Virus record (IMG/VR): IMGVR_UViG_3300031576_000013
Location: 30,809-94,808 of that record
Strand: one strand, 5' to 3'
Length of the DNA: 64,000 nucleotides
From: a virus
The translations under genes were made by a program, and so were the position numbers. Positions 42,294 to 50,764 of this stretch are shown here, piece by piece. Every line of letters begins with the position of its first letter. Within the stretch, counting starts at the first letter, position 1. A model generated the notes under the pieces. It did not search any database. It was not told the DNA's origin and saw nothing but the letters and a program-made list of their open reading frames with translations.

Positions 42294-44345
42294 TTATGCG
42301 ATTCCGCCCGGCGCAACGGGTAAGTTAGGCTGTTGGTGTTCCGAATTATTCTGTTGCGGTACTGGATTAATATAAGCTGCCGGATCTTCGCCAATGAACG
42401 GCCCGATACGGTGCGCAATAAAAGCGAAATGCGCCGGTATTGTGCCATCAGCAAAAGCAGCGCCGAATCTTCCTCCGGCCGGCGCCCCGTCAGCTGTCAC
42501 CGTTCGTAGCATGAACTGCGACACCAATTGACCTTGTTCCGTTCGTACCTGTTGCACGACCGATCTCATGATTAGATCGCACGAACCAGGCAATTTGGAA
42601 CTCGTGTTATGACAAACTATGCCATTCGCTACGAAGTTGTGCGTTCCAGGTATGGTTAGATCGAAAACCTCGCGTTCACCACCATCCCGAATTTGTTTGA
42701 TCGGAACGAACACGAATTCAGCAGATGCCTTAAGCATGAAAGTTATGTCTTCGTCGTAGGTTGCTAGTAAAGCCAACCTCTCAACGGTTCGCGTGTTCAT
42801 GTTTTGAACACCGGCGGTGTACGTTCGAAGTTCAAGCGTAGAACCGTCGAGCAGGCGCACCCGTTTTTGGGAGCGGTTCAACGCAGTGGTGAGTAGGCTT
42901 CGAGCCCACACCCGCTTGAGTCGTGCTGCTTGATGCGGCAAACTTTCTTTGCCTCGGTCAAGTGACTCTTTCGCCACTGCGATTTGTAGCCGGTCAGCCT
43001 TCATTTTGTTGTGTAAGAAGCCTATTTCTTTTGCGAAAATACGCAGCGCTCGGCCGCTAATAGACAAGCGCCAATAGGATTTGTCCCCGATAACTTTACG
43101 AAATAGCGACGCGTGGACGCCAAAGTTCCTTAGAACGGTTTGGACGTCGTACGCCATACTCTCAGACGCTGTGGACCATTCGATCTGCCCGACTGCTTTG
43201 TTGCAAAAGCCGTCGGTATCGAACAGGCCACGGATGAACATCGCAACGGATTCTCGGGGCGCGTTAAGGACGCTGGTCGGGAACACTTTACCAGCCGCTC
43301 GGCTGTATTTAACGCCGAGATCGGCGATGCGCGCCCGGATCTGTTTCGAGTAAATACCGTGAATATCGGCTAATTTGCCAGTCGTTTTCGGCTGATATCC
43401 AAAGTGCTTGTGAAAATATTCCTTGAAGGCTTGTACTACGCCGTCTTGGCGACGACAGAGTTTGATCGCGCGTTCTTGTGTTACAACACCGTCGCCTGTG
43501 ATCACTCCTAGAATATATGCGATCTCGGGATCTAGAGGCTGCGACCCCCACAAATTGGTAGCGCGGGGTAGAGCGACGTAGTCGCCTTTGTTCAAATTTC
43601 TTATTTCACGGAACTCAAGATCCCCGCTTTCGTTCATCACAAGGATGGGGTGCTCGGGCGTGCCGATCAACCGACTCTCGTCGACAAGTATAGCTTCAAG
43701 GGTTCGGCTCTTTCCCATTGGTAGATGGGCGGCAACAGCGCAGTTCTCGAAGCGATCTGTATCCCACGCAGTTATTTTGGCTCCTAACAGCGTCTTATCG
43801 GCCATTCGACGAAAACCGCAACTACTCGCAACGAGAGATTGCGCATCTAGACATTTTCCGTAGAGCATTGCTTTGTAGCCGACAACTTGGCCTTCCGGTC
43901 CTCTGTCCGATTCCTCCAGAGCGATCCAAACGACGTGCATCGGAACGTTGCGGAGGGTAGGTAGAAGCCACTTCTGCAAGTGCAAATCGAGCATACCCCA
44001 ATCACGCTGTCGCATCGGCCGCGTTCCATCTGTTGTCAGCTCCTGCAAAAAGATGTCGCTGTAATACGTGATGGAGTCGACTACGATCGTCCGCCAACCA
44101 TATCTGTCGCGATTTTTGGCGATGTAGTCAATTGCTTCCTTCATGTCTTGGCTACGGCCAATGGGTATTACGTCAGCGTTGCAGAAGCGAAGGGTGGTGT
44201 CGCCGCCTTCATTTCCGGCTGATAGAAACACCGGTTTCGGGAACGTGCTGGCCACCGTAGTCTTTCCGGAGCGCAGTGCTCCGTATATAAACGTGTGCAA
44301 AGGTTTGGGCGGCATCTGTTGTGAATTGATGACTTGAATTGCCAT
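42294..44345 (-). CDS. RecA-fold (Sak4-like) ATPase interrupted by an intein
   Basis: A 683-aa precursor (267 aa without intein). Walker A is YGALRSGKTT (residues 21-30), Walker B TIVVDS (86-91), then WIALEE with an acidic cap and KAMLYGK, where the intein is inserted. The C-extein begins TSSKLPGSCDLIM. The size and order match the Sak4-type single-strand annealing/RecA-like phage ATPases. The C-terminus is Gln/Asn/Pro-rich. Neighbours are the DUF669-like protein and the exonuclease, so it is probably part of a phage recombination system. Confidence 0.82.
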   Translation of the reverse strand: MAIQVINSQQMPPKPLHTFIYGALRSGKTTVASTFPKPVFLSAGNEGGDTTLRFCNADVIPIGRSQDMKEAIDYIAKNRDRYGWRTIVVDSITYYSDIFLQELTTDGTRPMRQRDWGMLDLHLQKWLLPTLRNVPMHVVWIALEESDRGPEGQVVGYKAMLYGKCLDAQSLVASSCGFRRMADKTLLGAKITAWDTDRFENCAVAAHLPMGKSRTLEAILVDESRLIGTPEHPILVMNESGDLEFREIRNLNKGDYVALPRATNLWGSQPLDPEIAYILGVITGDGVVTQERAIKLCRRQDGVVQAFKEYFHKHFGYQPKTTGKLADIHGIYSKQIRARIADLGVKYSRAAGKVFPTSVLNAPRESVAMFIRGLFDTDGFCNKAVGQIEWSTASESMAYDVQTVLRNFGVHASLFRKVIGDKSYWRLSISGRALRIFAKEIGFLHNKMKADRLQIAVAKESLDRGKESLPHQAARLKRVWARSLLTTALNRSQKRVRLLDGSTLELRTYTAGVQNMNTRTVERLALLATYDEDITFMLKASAEFVFVPIKQIRDGGEREVFDLTIPGTHNFVANGIVCHNTSSKLPGSCDLIMRSVVQQVRTEQGQLVSQFMLRTVTADGAPAGGRFGAAFADGTIPAHFAFIAHRIGPFIGEDPAAYINPVPQQNNSEHQQPNLPVAPGGIA
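42606..43853 (-). mobile_element. Intein with LAGLIDADG endonuclease in the RecA-fold ATPase
   Basis: Residues 165-580 (416 aa, the largest of the five). Starts CLDAQSLVASSCG, block B GTPEHPIL, LAGLIDADG motifs AYILGVITGDGVV and FIRGLFDTDGF both intact, block F FDLTIPGTHNFVANG, ends IVCHN before Thr. Excision joins LYGK to TSSKLPG. Confidence 0.92.
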
Positions 44346-44357
44346 TGTGATTTCCTC

Positions 44358-46397
44358 TCATTTCGCAGAGGGTTGAGTCCACGGTGCTATGTCGTAAAGG
44401 TTACTGGCCGTACCGTGCGACGAACAGTAATCATGGAATTTACACACTCCGTAGCCACGCGGGTTCTTGCACACCGCGAAGTTCATCGGCCAACGAGTTT
44501 CCTCCTTTGAATCGGCGGCCACTTTGTCTTCAAGCCTGTGAACGACGGGCTGAAGCGTCTCCGCAAAGCGCTTCACATCTTCGGGAGAGATTACGACTTC
44601 GAGCCGGCGACATTCGGGGGTCGCCGTCTTCGTAATGATGTTGATGATGAATCCGTTCAGCGGCCCGAAGACGCGATCAAGGGCGAGTTGCCACCAGATC
44701 CACGCCATGAGCAGGAACTGGCCGTCCATCCCATAACCGTCAACGACGTCGCGTGTGATACGGGCGAGGCAATTATGTGTGATTAAATCGGCTACAATAA
44801 ATGTATGTGTATCCGCGACCGTAAAATCAAAACAGGTTTCTGACGGTAAAATCATTACGTATTTGACTGCGTCTTCATAAATACCGTCAACCACTTTGGG
44901 TTGTTTGCCCATTGTTCTGAGCGATGTTTGGACGCGCAAAGCTTCGATTGCAGCGTCGTACAAGCGCGGTACGGGAATAATCTTTGCAATAACCTGGTTG
45001 AGGAATTCGATCTTGGATTGGCGCCCGACGATTGCTATTTGAGTGTAGGGAACGCGTTTACCTCTATAAGCAACGGTTGACCGTTGTAAAGTTGAAACGA
45101 AACCAATACGCGTGAGTAAGTGCTGCACCTGCAACGCCAGCAGTTCCGACGTAGTTGTATAGGCAATTCTTATCTTTACGCGCCCTTTCTCTGCGATTGA
45201 ATAAATCGCGCCATCACCGGACCACAGCATTCCGATTAGATTCTTGACCAAATCAGATGGCCCATCGAGATATTCATCCGGAATGCGTTTGACCTTAGCG
45301 TGTCGGCCAATAACGTTGGTTGGTGGTAGGATTTTTTGCGTAAACGATGTGACGACAAACTTATCTGGTCGTACATACGTTGACATTCTTCCGCCAAGAA
45401 ATTTGATGTCCGAGTGAATCTGCGCATTGTGTTTGGCGTCGTGCTTACCAATCATTAGCACGCGGGTTCCCACGCATCCGTCGCTAATATATGCACCCAA
45501 CAATCTGGCACGAGCGAGCATTTCTAACGAACTGTGTTGATTCTCAAACGAATCGTGGCACGCGATGCTAACGCGATCTCGATCCGTTACGGCTTCGCAA
45601 GGGATGTACCCTCGTTGCGTTCTAATCGGATGATTTAAACCTAGCCTAAATTGTCTGCCGCTGATTGTCTCGATTAGGACGATTGGTTTGGCTGGTATTT
45701 CGTAGCCGGCAACGATAGGCTTATAAACGTACTCGCGCTTTGCGTCGTCGAAGCTTTCGGCTTCGACAGTCTGTTTATTTTTAATGCGCTTGAAAATTTC
45801 TGCGGCGGTCATCATTCCACCACGTATCCGAATCCGGGCTGATCCTGGAACACATTTATGGTCAACTATATATACGCCGTCTTGGCACGGCCCATATGGC
45901 GCGGGCTGCGCATCTGCGGCCTTCTTTCGAATCAGCAAATCGATTCGAGACGAAATCGGCCCGCCGTCGTTCGTTGACAGGCCGGCATTACCGACTATTT
46001 CGTGCTCGACTGCACGGATGTCCCATGTTTTCGCGTCTTCTTCGCCGTACTTGGCGAAGTAAGCATTCAGCAATCGAGTGACTTCGGCAGCAAGCTCAGG
46101 CACTTCGTCTTTGATTGCGAGGATCGGCTCCCAAGTTTTAATGCCGCCCGATGAAAAATGCGCAGCGAGACACGCGTGCGCGAGTGTCCCAATGTCAAGC
46201 GCAGGCGAGTTCTTACGCTGGCGAAGTTTCTTGATCGATTCGAGAAAGTACATGCGCTCGCAAATCATGAAGGATGAGATCTTCGACCAGCCGCGAACTG
46301 AAGGACCGCCGAGGTACTCGGCGGCCAATTTGCGTCCAAGCAAGTCCGCGACGTGTGGGCGCACGACGAACAGATCGGCGGGTACAATCTTACTCAT
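44358..46397 (-). CDS. Cas4/AddB-like PD-(D/E)XK nuclease with Fe-S cluster, interrupted by an intein
   Basis: A 679-aa precursor from the ATG at 46397; a GTG at 46412 would add five residues. N-extein: YLGGPSVRGWSKISSFMICERMYF with the first Fe-S Cys, IGTLAHACLAAHF with the His of the RecB motif, SSRIDLLI (Asp), and IVDHK (catalytic Lys), after which the intein begins. C-extein: CLARITRDV through CKNPRGYGVCKFHDYC with three more Cys. Four Cys in this layout define the Fe-S RecB/AddB/Cas4 exonuclease group. It probably resects DNA ends for the RecA-fold ATPase next door. Its start overlaps the SNF2 gene stop. Confidence 0.85.
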   Translation of the reverse strand: MSKIVPADLFVVRPHVADLLGRKLAAEYLGGPSVRGWSKISSFMICERMYFLESIKKLRQRKNSPALDIGTLAHACLAAHFSSGGIKTWEPILAIKDEVPELAAEVTRLLNAYFAKYGEEDAKTWDIRAVEHEIVGNAGLSTNDGGPISSRIDLLIRKKAADAQPAPYGPCQDGVYIVDHKCVPGSARIRIRGGMMTAAEIFKRIKNKQTVEAESFDDAKREYVYKPIVAGYEIPAKPIVLIETISGRQFRLGLNHPIRTQRGYIPCEAVTDRDRVSIACHDSFENQHSSLEMLARARLLGAYISDGCVGTRVLMIGKHDAKHNAQIHSDIKFLGGRMSTYVRPDKFVVTSFTQKILPPTNVIGRHAKVKRIPDEYLDGPSDLVKNLIGMLWSGDGAIYSIAEKGRVKIRIAYTTTSELLALQVQHLLTRIGFVSTLQRSTVAYRGKRVPYTQIAIVGRQSKIEFLNQVIAKIIPVPRLYDAAIEALRVQTSLRTMGKQPKVVDGIYEDAVKYVMILPSETCFDFTVADTHTFIVADLITHNCLARITRDVVDGYGMDGQFLLMAWIWWQLALDRVFGPLNGFIINIITKTATPECRRLEVVISPEDVKRFAETLQPVVHRLEDKVAADSKEETRWPMNFAVCKNPRGYGVCKFHDYCSSHGTASNLYDIAPWTQPSAK
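44772..45854 (-). mobile_element. Intein with LAGLIDADG endonuclease in the PD-(D/E)XK nuclease
   Basis: 361 aa. Begins CVPGSARIRIRGG, block B GLNHPIRT, LAGLIDADG motifs LLGAYISDGCV and LIGMLWSGDGA both intact, block F CFDFTVADTHTFIVAD, ends LITHN before Cys. Excision joins IVDHK to CLAR, so the insertion point directly follows the catalytic Lys. Confidence 0.92.
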
Positions 46398-48087
46398 CGA
46401 TCCCGTACCCACCCGCGTCGATCATCGCGGTTACTTGATTCACAAAACTGCTTAGATCGTCGTCCGGCATTTTTGTTGACAAGGTTTTCACGAACTCGCC
46501 GGTGTCCGACACGATACCGACACTCTCAATCGCTTCGGCTTTGGTGAAAAGCGCTGTAATCAAATCTTCGTCGACGGTGTTTTCCGCGACGAGATATTGT
46601 ACGTGCACCGGTTTGATTTGTCCGGATCTGTGGAGGCGCCCTTCGGCTTGGAGTAAAACCGACGGCTTCCAGTACAAATCAGCGATGATCAACTCTTGGC
46701 AGGTAGCCAGCTGATTGATCGACTCGGACGCCGCAGCGAGCGTCGATACGAACGCAGCCGGTGATGTAACAGGTTCGGCCGCGAACGCGGTAGCGCAATC
46801 AATCCGCTTTTCTATACTGTCTTCTCCAGTTATGGGGCCGAATACGGTAACGCCACCCGCTTTCAAAGCTTTGGCGATTTCGCGGGCCGAGTTCTTAAAC
46901 CATGCGAATACAACGACCTTGCCGGCAGTTTTCGCGGCGGTTTCGGCAAGTTCGACGGCTATGTCGCGTTTTACACGCGACAAAATGCCGAGCATCGTTG
47001 TCAACTGAACGAGCCGCTCACCTGTGATACCGTTGACCAACCCGCGACCTTCGCTTTTCAAGAAGGCGCGTATGTCCAGCTCTGCGGCTTTGTATTTCGC
47101 GTATTCGTTTTGGTCGGCCTCATCGAGTTCCACGTTGATATGCTGGCGTGTAAGCGCCGGTAATTCAGCCATCACTTCATCTTTTGTGCGCCGGATCATC
47201 ACATCGGCAAGACGCAGCTTGAGCTCTTCGTTGTGCGATTCTCCCGCGTACGTCCAGCCGTATTCGCCATGCATACCGTTACAATAACGAAGTCCGAAGC
47301 TGTGGCGGTCGCCGAACGAATAAGGCTCGGCAAGATCGAGGAGCGCCCAAAGCTCTATACGCTTGTTTCGTACTGGCGTCGCCGTCAAAACGATCCGCTT
47401 CTCGACAGAAGCCAGTCGCGCGATGGATGATGCGGCTCGCCCGCGTCTTGTCTTCGGCGTTGCGTGATGCGCTTCGTCAAAGATCACGATCTTGGGGCGC
47501 AACTTGGTGAAGATCCAGGGCATCCACGCTTCGAGTATGTCGTAATGGCAAAAGAACCAACCGTCGTTTGGTTCATCAAAGACTTCACCGCTCGCATTCC
47601 TGCGCGAAGTTAGCGGCTTGACCTCGATGCCGTACCATTTCTTTGGTTCGCTAGCCGGACCGCACCAAACCCCGCGCGACAGCAGCGTTCCCACAACGAT
47701 GACAGGCTTCAAGCGTGTGCTGGTCGCTGTCGTCAACGCTTCGAGGCTTTTACCTAGTCCGAGATCGTCTGCATTGATCGTTCCGGCGCGAGCGTACATG
47801 AAGTCGAAAGCGTCCCATTGATACTGGCGCAATTGCGGTGCGTAGCTTCGGTCCGGACTGTCACCAGGAGATCGTTCGAACACAATCTCGGCATCGTTCA
47901 TTACGTGGACGAGACTTCGGTGTAAATACAAGATGCGGTTCTTCTCGTATGCGCCGGGGAGTACCTTAACACGCGGTACATCTTCGTCGTCACAATTGAC
48001 GAGGTAGTACCAATCAGGCCGCTCCGACTTAGCGACTTGTATCTTCGAGCGAGCTGGGGCCATCTGGCCCGACGATCCGGGTGCCAC
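46390..48087 (-). CDS. SNF2-family (SMARCAL1-like) helicase/translocase
   Basis: A 565-aa protein. Motif I DDLGLGKSLEA, motif II DEAHHA, motif III TATPVRNKRIELW, motif V/VI region SESINQLATCQELIIADLYW shortened here, and QAEGRLHRSGQ are all present in order. It is a compact dsDNA translocase that may remodel forks or recombination intermediates. The start is GTG at 48087, supported by AAGGAG nine bases upstream. An ATG at 48063 is an alternative. The start codon lies inside one arm of a 12-bp inverted repeat shared with the dnaB leader. Confidence 0.85.
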   Translation of the reverse strand: MAPGSSGQMAPARSKIQVAKSERPDWYYLVNCDDEDVPRVKVLPGAYEKNRILYLHRSLVHVMNDAEIVFERSPGDSPDRSYAPQLRQYQWDAFDFMYARAGTINADDLGLGKSLEALTTATSTRLKPVIVVGTLLSRGVWCGPASEPKKWYGIEVKPLTSRRNASGEVFDEPNDGWFFCHYDILEAWMPWIFTKLRPKIVIFDEAHHATPKTRRGRAASSIARLASVEKRIVLTATPVRNKRIELWALLDLAEPYSFGDRHSFGLRYCNGMHGEYGWTYAGESHNEELKLRLADVMIRRTKDEVMAELPALTRQHINVELDEADQNEYAKYKAAELDIRAFLKSEGRGLVNGITGERLVQLTTMLGILSRVKRDIAVELAETAAKTAGKVVVFAWFKNSAREIAKALKAGGVTVFGPITGEDSIEKRIDCATAFAAEPVTSPAAFVSTLAAASESINQLATCQELIIADLYWKPSVLLQAEGRLHRSGQIKPVHVQYLVAENTVDEDLITALFTKAEAIESVGIVSDTGEFVKTLSTKMPDDDLSSFVNQVTAMIDAGGYGIDE

Positions 48088-48220
48088 GTCCAGGTTCTCC
48101 TTGTATCACATGGGGCTCTTCGCCGTCAAGATCCCCTTGCGGTGTGGAGCGAAAAAGTGTACCCTTCCTCTTCCTGGACGTGGCGTCGATGGTACGTCCA
48201 TCGACGGCTTGGAGGTACTC
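48081..48220. promoter_or_regulatory. Divergent control region between SNF2 helicase and dnaB, with inverted repeats
   Basis: GCCACGTCCAGG at 48083-48094 is repeated in inverse form as CCTGGACGTGGC at 48173-48184. A third copy (GTGCCACGTCCAG) lies at 50731-50743 on the other side of dnaB. Immediately after the second copy, GTCGATGG (48185-48192) and CCATCGAC (48198-48205) form a perfect 8-bp hairpin with a 5-nt loop, ending 5 nt before the dnaB ribosome site. Only a weak plus-strand promoter (TTGCGG, 17 nt, TACCCT at 48160-48165) is seen. Operator or mRNA hairpin function is inferred. Confidence 0.5.
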
Positions 48221-50458
48221 GTGTCTACGAACGGCACCTCAGACGAACACCCGATCGCATTAGCCGACGAGCCATCTGACTCGCCGCCCAACGAGCAGGC
48301 GGTACCGACGCAGTTCACCCCGGAGCCTCCTCTCGAACCCTCGACGTGGCTTCCGCCGGACGTCGCGGCCATCTGGGCTAGCCGCGTCAAGCTACCGTAC
48401 ATCCCGACGTTCTCGGACAAGATCAATAAGTGCATCGGCGGTGGCTTGCGAGCGACGGGAACCTACGTTTGTACCGGTGGACCTGGCGTTGGAAAAGCTC
48501 AGCCACTCGATGCAAAAGTTCTAACACCGCGCGGCTTCGTTCCTATCGGGGCTATCCGCGTCGGCGACGACGTAATCGGCGTCGATGGCAAACCGCATGT
48601 AGTAATTGGGGTTTTTCCTCAAGGAAAAAGAGAAGTCTTCCGCGTCGTGACGTCTGATAAGCGCGCGACCGAGACTTGCGCGGATCATTTGTGGTTTACG
48701 AGAACACGTAGTGACGTTCGTGAAGGACGGCCGGGGCAAGTACGGACCCTCTCGGAGATTCGTAAACAGCTCGTGATCGGAAATGATCGCCTAAATCATC
48801 GACTGCCACAAATTGCGCCTGTTCACTTCGAAGCCGATCCGATTTTGCCACTTCATCCTTACGTTTTAGGGGCATTGTTAGGAGACGGTTGTTTGAAAGC
48901 ACGGCGCTTTACCAATCCAGAAACAGATATTCGTGATCGTGTCGCGAATTTTTTGCCTGTCGAAGACGAAATGGGCGAAGTCCTTGTCGATGGGATGACC
49001 TGCCAAATACGCAAACGTGTTCGTACAAATCTTATACGATCTAAGACACATTCAGCACTATGTACTTTGGGGCTCGAGTCTGCAAACGCGTATAATAAAT
49101 TCATTCCAGCGGTCTATCTAACCGCGAGCATTGAAGACAGACTCGAAGTTCTTCGCGGACTATTCGATACTGACGGCCACGTCGATAAAGATCACGTCGA
49201 ATATGCGTCAGCATCACCTAGATTGCGTGATGACGTTGTCTTCCTTGTAAGATCGCTGGGTGGCATCGCGACATTAGATGAACGCGTGCCACATTTTTCA
49301 TACAAAGGTGAACGCCGTGCTGGGGCGATTTCATATCGCGCGATAATTCACTTCAACAATGACGTAGTGCCTATTGCTTCATTGAAGCACAATGCAAAAT
49401 GGCGAGTTAATCACCATCAGAGTCATGTTAAAATTGCTGAAATAACCCTGATTGGCAAGAAAGAGTGCGTTTGCATCGCAATAGATAGCGTCGACCGGCT
49501 ATATATAACCGACGACTTTATTCCCACACACAACTCCACGATGGCCCTCGACGTTGCTGACGCTGCCATCCAACATGGTTTCCCCGTTATCTACGTAAGT
49601 TCGGAACTGACTTCTCAACTTCTTCTTGCGCGTTTCGCCGCGAAGAAACTTGGCGCCGGTTGGCTGGAGATGATCGACTCCGACGATCCGAAGCTGACCG
49701 AAACCAGCGAGGCCCTTTTTCAATCTGTTCGCCGGCATTTATGGGTCTTGGACCCAGAGCAGGCGCAGCAGTTTCCGTTATACGTTCGCGAGATCCGTAG
49801 TCGTCTGAGTCGTGAAGTCGGATACCAGGTGATGCCTTTGGTGATCATCGATTATATCCAAGATCTCGCTCAGCCTCGTGTTTCGCGCGGAAAAGATCAC
49901 CGCACGGCGGTAGGAGAAATCTCACGAGAGCTGCGTATGATGGCTGAACGCGAATTCCTGCCGATTTGGATTGTATCGTCCACGAGCCGGTCTTTCTACG
50001 CGAACGCCGAAGAAACTGATGACTCGATGTTGATCGCGTCCGCTAAAGAAAGTGGCGAAGTCGAATACAATGTGAACGCTTTGTTTCACGTACGCCGGCG
50101 CGATACGGGGTCTAAGAAGAACTTAGAACTGATGATCGTGAAAAACAGGTTCGGTGAAAATCCCGTGTCTGTCGTGTTCGGTTTTAACCCGAAGACCGGT
50201 GCGATGTTCCAGACTTCGCAGACCGGCGAACAGCTCGCGCTCGAGAGCTTGAAGGCACAAGTTTACGAGCTGATCAAGCTGCATCCGGGCAAATTCACGT
50301 CTGCGAAACAGATCGCCGCCACCCTCGGCGTCAAATTAGCTGTCGCCAAATTCACCTTGGATTCTCTCGAAACCGATCCATACCAAAAAATCACGGCAAA
50401 CAAGGACGGTCTTACAGGTTATTTCGTCACAGACGACGCGCCTGAAATTTTTAGCTGA
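48221..50458 (+). CDS. dnaB: DnaB-type replicative helicase interrupted by a class 3 intein
   Basis: A 745-aa precursor (399 aa without intein). The intein sits in Walker A: GGPGVGK, then STMALDVADAA. Downstream blocks are YVSSELTSQLLLARF, VIIDYIQDLAQPR (Walker B), EISRELRMMAEREFLPIW, and RRDTG...MIVKNRFG. The DnaB N-terminal domain is absent. The last 65 residues look like a winged helix (LHPGKFTSAKQIAATLGV). It is the only plus-strand gene of the replication module. The GTG start at 48221 is chosen for its GGAGGT site. Longer in-frame starts upstream are not supported. Confidence 0.87.
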   Translation: MSTNGTSDEHPIALADEPSDSPPNEQAVPTQFTPEPPLEPSTWLPPDVAAIWASRVKLPYIPTFSDKINKCIGGGLRATGTYVCTGGPGVGKAQPLDAKVLTPRGFVPIGAIRVGDDVIGVDGKPHVVIGVFPQGKREVFRVVTSDKRATETCADHLWFTRTRSDVREGRPGQVRTLSEIRKQLVIGNDRLNHRLPQIAPVHFEADPILPLHPYVLGALLGDGCLKARRFTNPETDIRDRVANFLPVEDEMGEVLVDGMTCQIRKRVRTNLIRSKTHSALCTLGLESANAYNKFIPAVYLTASIEDRLEVLRGLFDTDGHVDKDHVEYASASPRLRDDVVFLVRSLGGIATLDERVPHFSYKGERRAGAISYRAIIHFNNDVVPIASLKHNAKWRVNHHQSHVKIAEITLIGKKECVCIAIDSVDRLYITDDFIPTHNSTMALDVADAAIQHGFPVIYVSSELTSQLLLARFAAKKLGAGWLEMIDSDDPKLTETSEALFQSVRRHLWVLDPEQAQQFPLYVREIRSRLSREVGYQVMPLVIIDYIQDLAQPRVSRGKDHRTAVGEISRELRMMAEREFLPIWIVSSTSRSFYANAEETDDSMLIASAKESGEVEYNVNALFHVRRRDTGSKKNLELMIVKNRFGENPVSVVFGFNPKTGAMFQTSQTGEQLALESLKAQVYELIKLHPGKFTSAKQIAATLGVKLAVAKFTLDSLETDPYQKITANKDGLTGYFVTDDAPEIFS
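48497..49534 (+). mobile_element. Class 3-type intein with LAGLIDADG endonuclease in the DnaB P-loop
   Basis: 346 aa. The first residue is Ala (AQPLDAKVLTPRGF), so the standard N-terminal acyl shift is impossible. The class 3 triplet is visible: Trp in block B (ADHLW), Cys in block F (KKECVCIAID) and Thr in block G (PTHN), with Ser as +1. Endonuclease motifs are LGALLGDGCL and LRGLFDTDGHV, both intact. Excision joins GPGVGK to ST. Phage DnaB P-loop inteins of class 3 are known from mycobacteriophages. Confidence 0.9.
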
Positions 50459-50645
50459 TGTGTTTCCAAAACTGCGGTTGCCGCTCAATAGTTAGGGACG
50501 AAACCGGCTGATTTGCAGCGATTTCGAGCGCGATCCAACGGCCCATATGATCGCGGTCGACAAGTTCCACGGTTATTTCGGCGGTGCCTTTTTGCAACTT
50601 GAGACGGTTACCGGTTTTCAGCTTGTTCCAATCATCTGTTGTCAT
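50451..50645 (-). CDS. Small hypothetical protein convergent with dnaB
   Basis: A 64-aa protein (DWNKLKTGNRLKLQKGTAE, then WIALEIAANQPV), overlapping the dnaB stop by 8 nt on the opposite strand. Beta-rich with a small SH3-like look. No family recognised. A GGGGAT site precedes the ATG. Confidence 0.55.
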   Translation of the reverse strand: MTTDDWNKLKTGNRLKLQKGTAEITVELVDRDHMGRWIALEIAANQPVSSLTIERQPQFWKHIS

Positions 50646-50764
50646 GCGTTATCCCCTTGACTACAGGTTACGTAACTGTTACATCTGGGACGCCGCCCTG
50701 CGGGTCGCCCATAATAGGCGACCGACCTCGGTGCCACGTCCAGTAGCCCGAGCCGGGTCTCCCG
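50646..50764. promoter_or_regulatory. Intergenic region with palindromes and an operator-like repeat
   Basis: 119 nt without a gene. It holds the perfect palindrome GTTACGTAAC followed by a further GTTAC (about 50665-50680), a stem GGTCGCC...GGCGACC with 7-nt loop (about 50704-50724) and GTGCCACGTCCAG (50731-50743), a 13-nt match to 48081-48093. No T-run follows the stem, so it is not a clear terminator. Probable control region for the 64-aa gene or processing site. Confidence 0.45.

Noticed and set aside
48101-48220. N-terminal extension of DnaB from an ATG at 48101
   Set aside because: No ribosome site, and it covers the inverted repeats and hairpin. The GTG at 48221 has GGAGGT at the right spacing.
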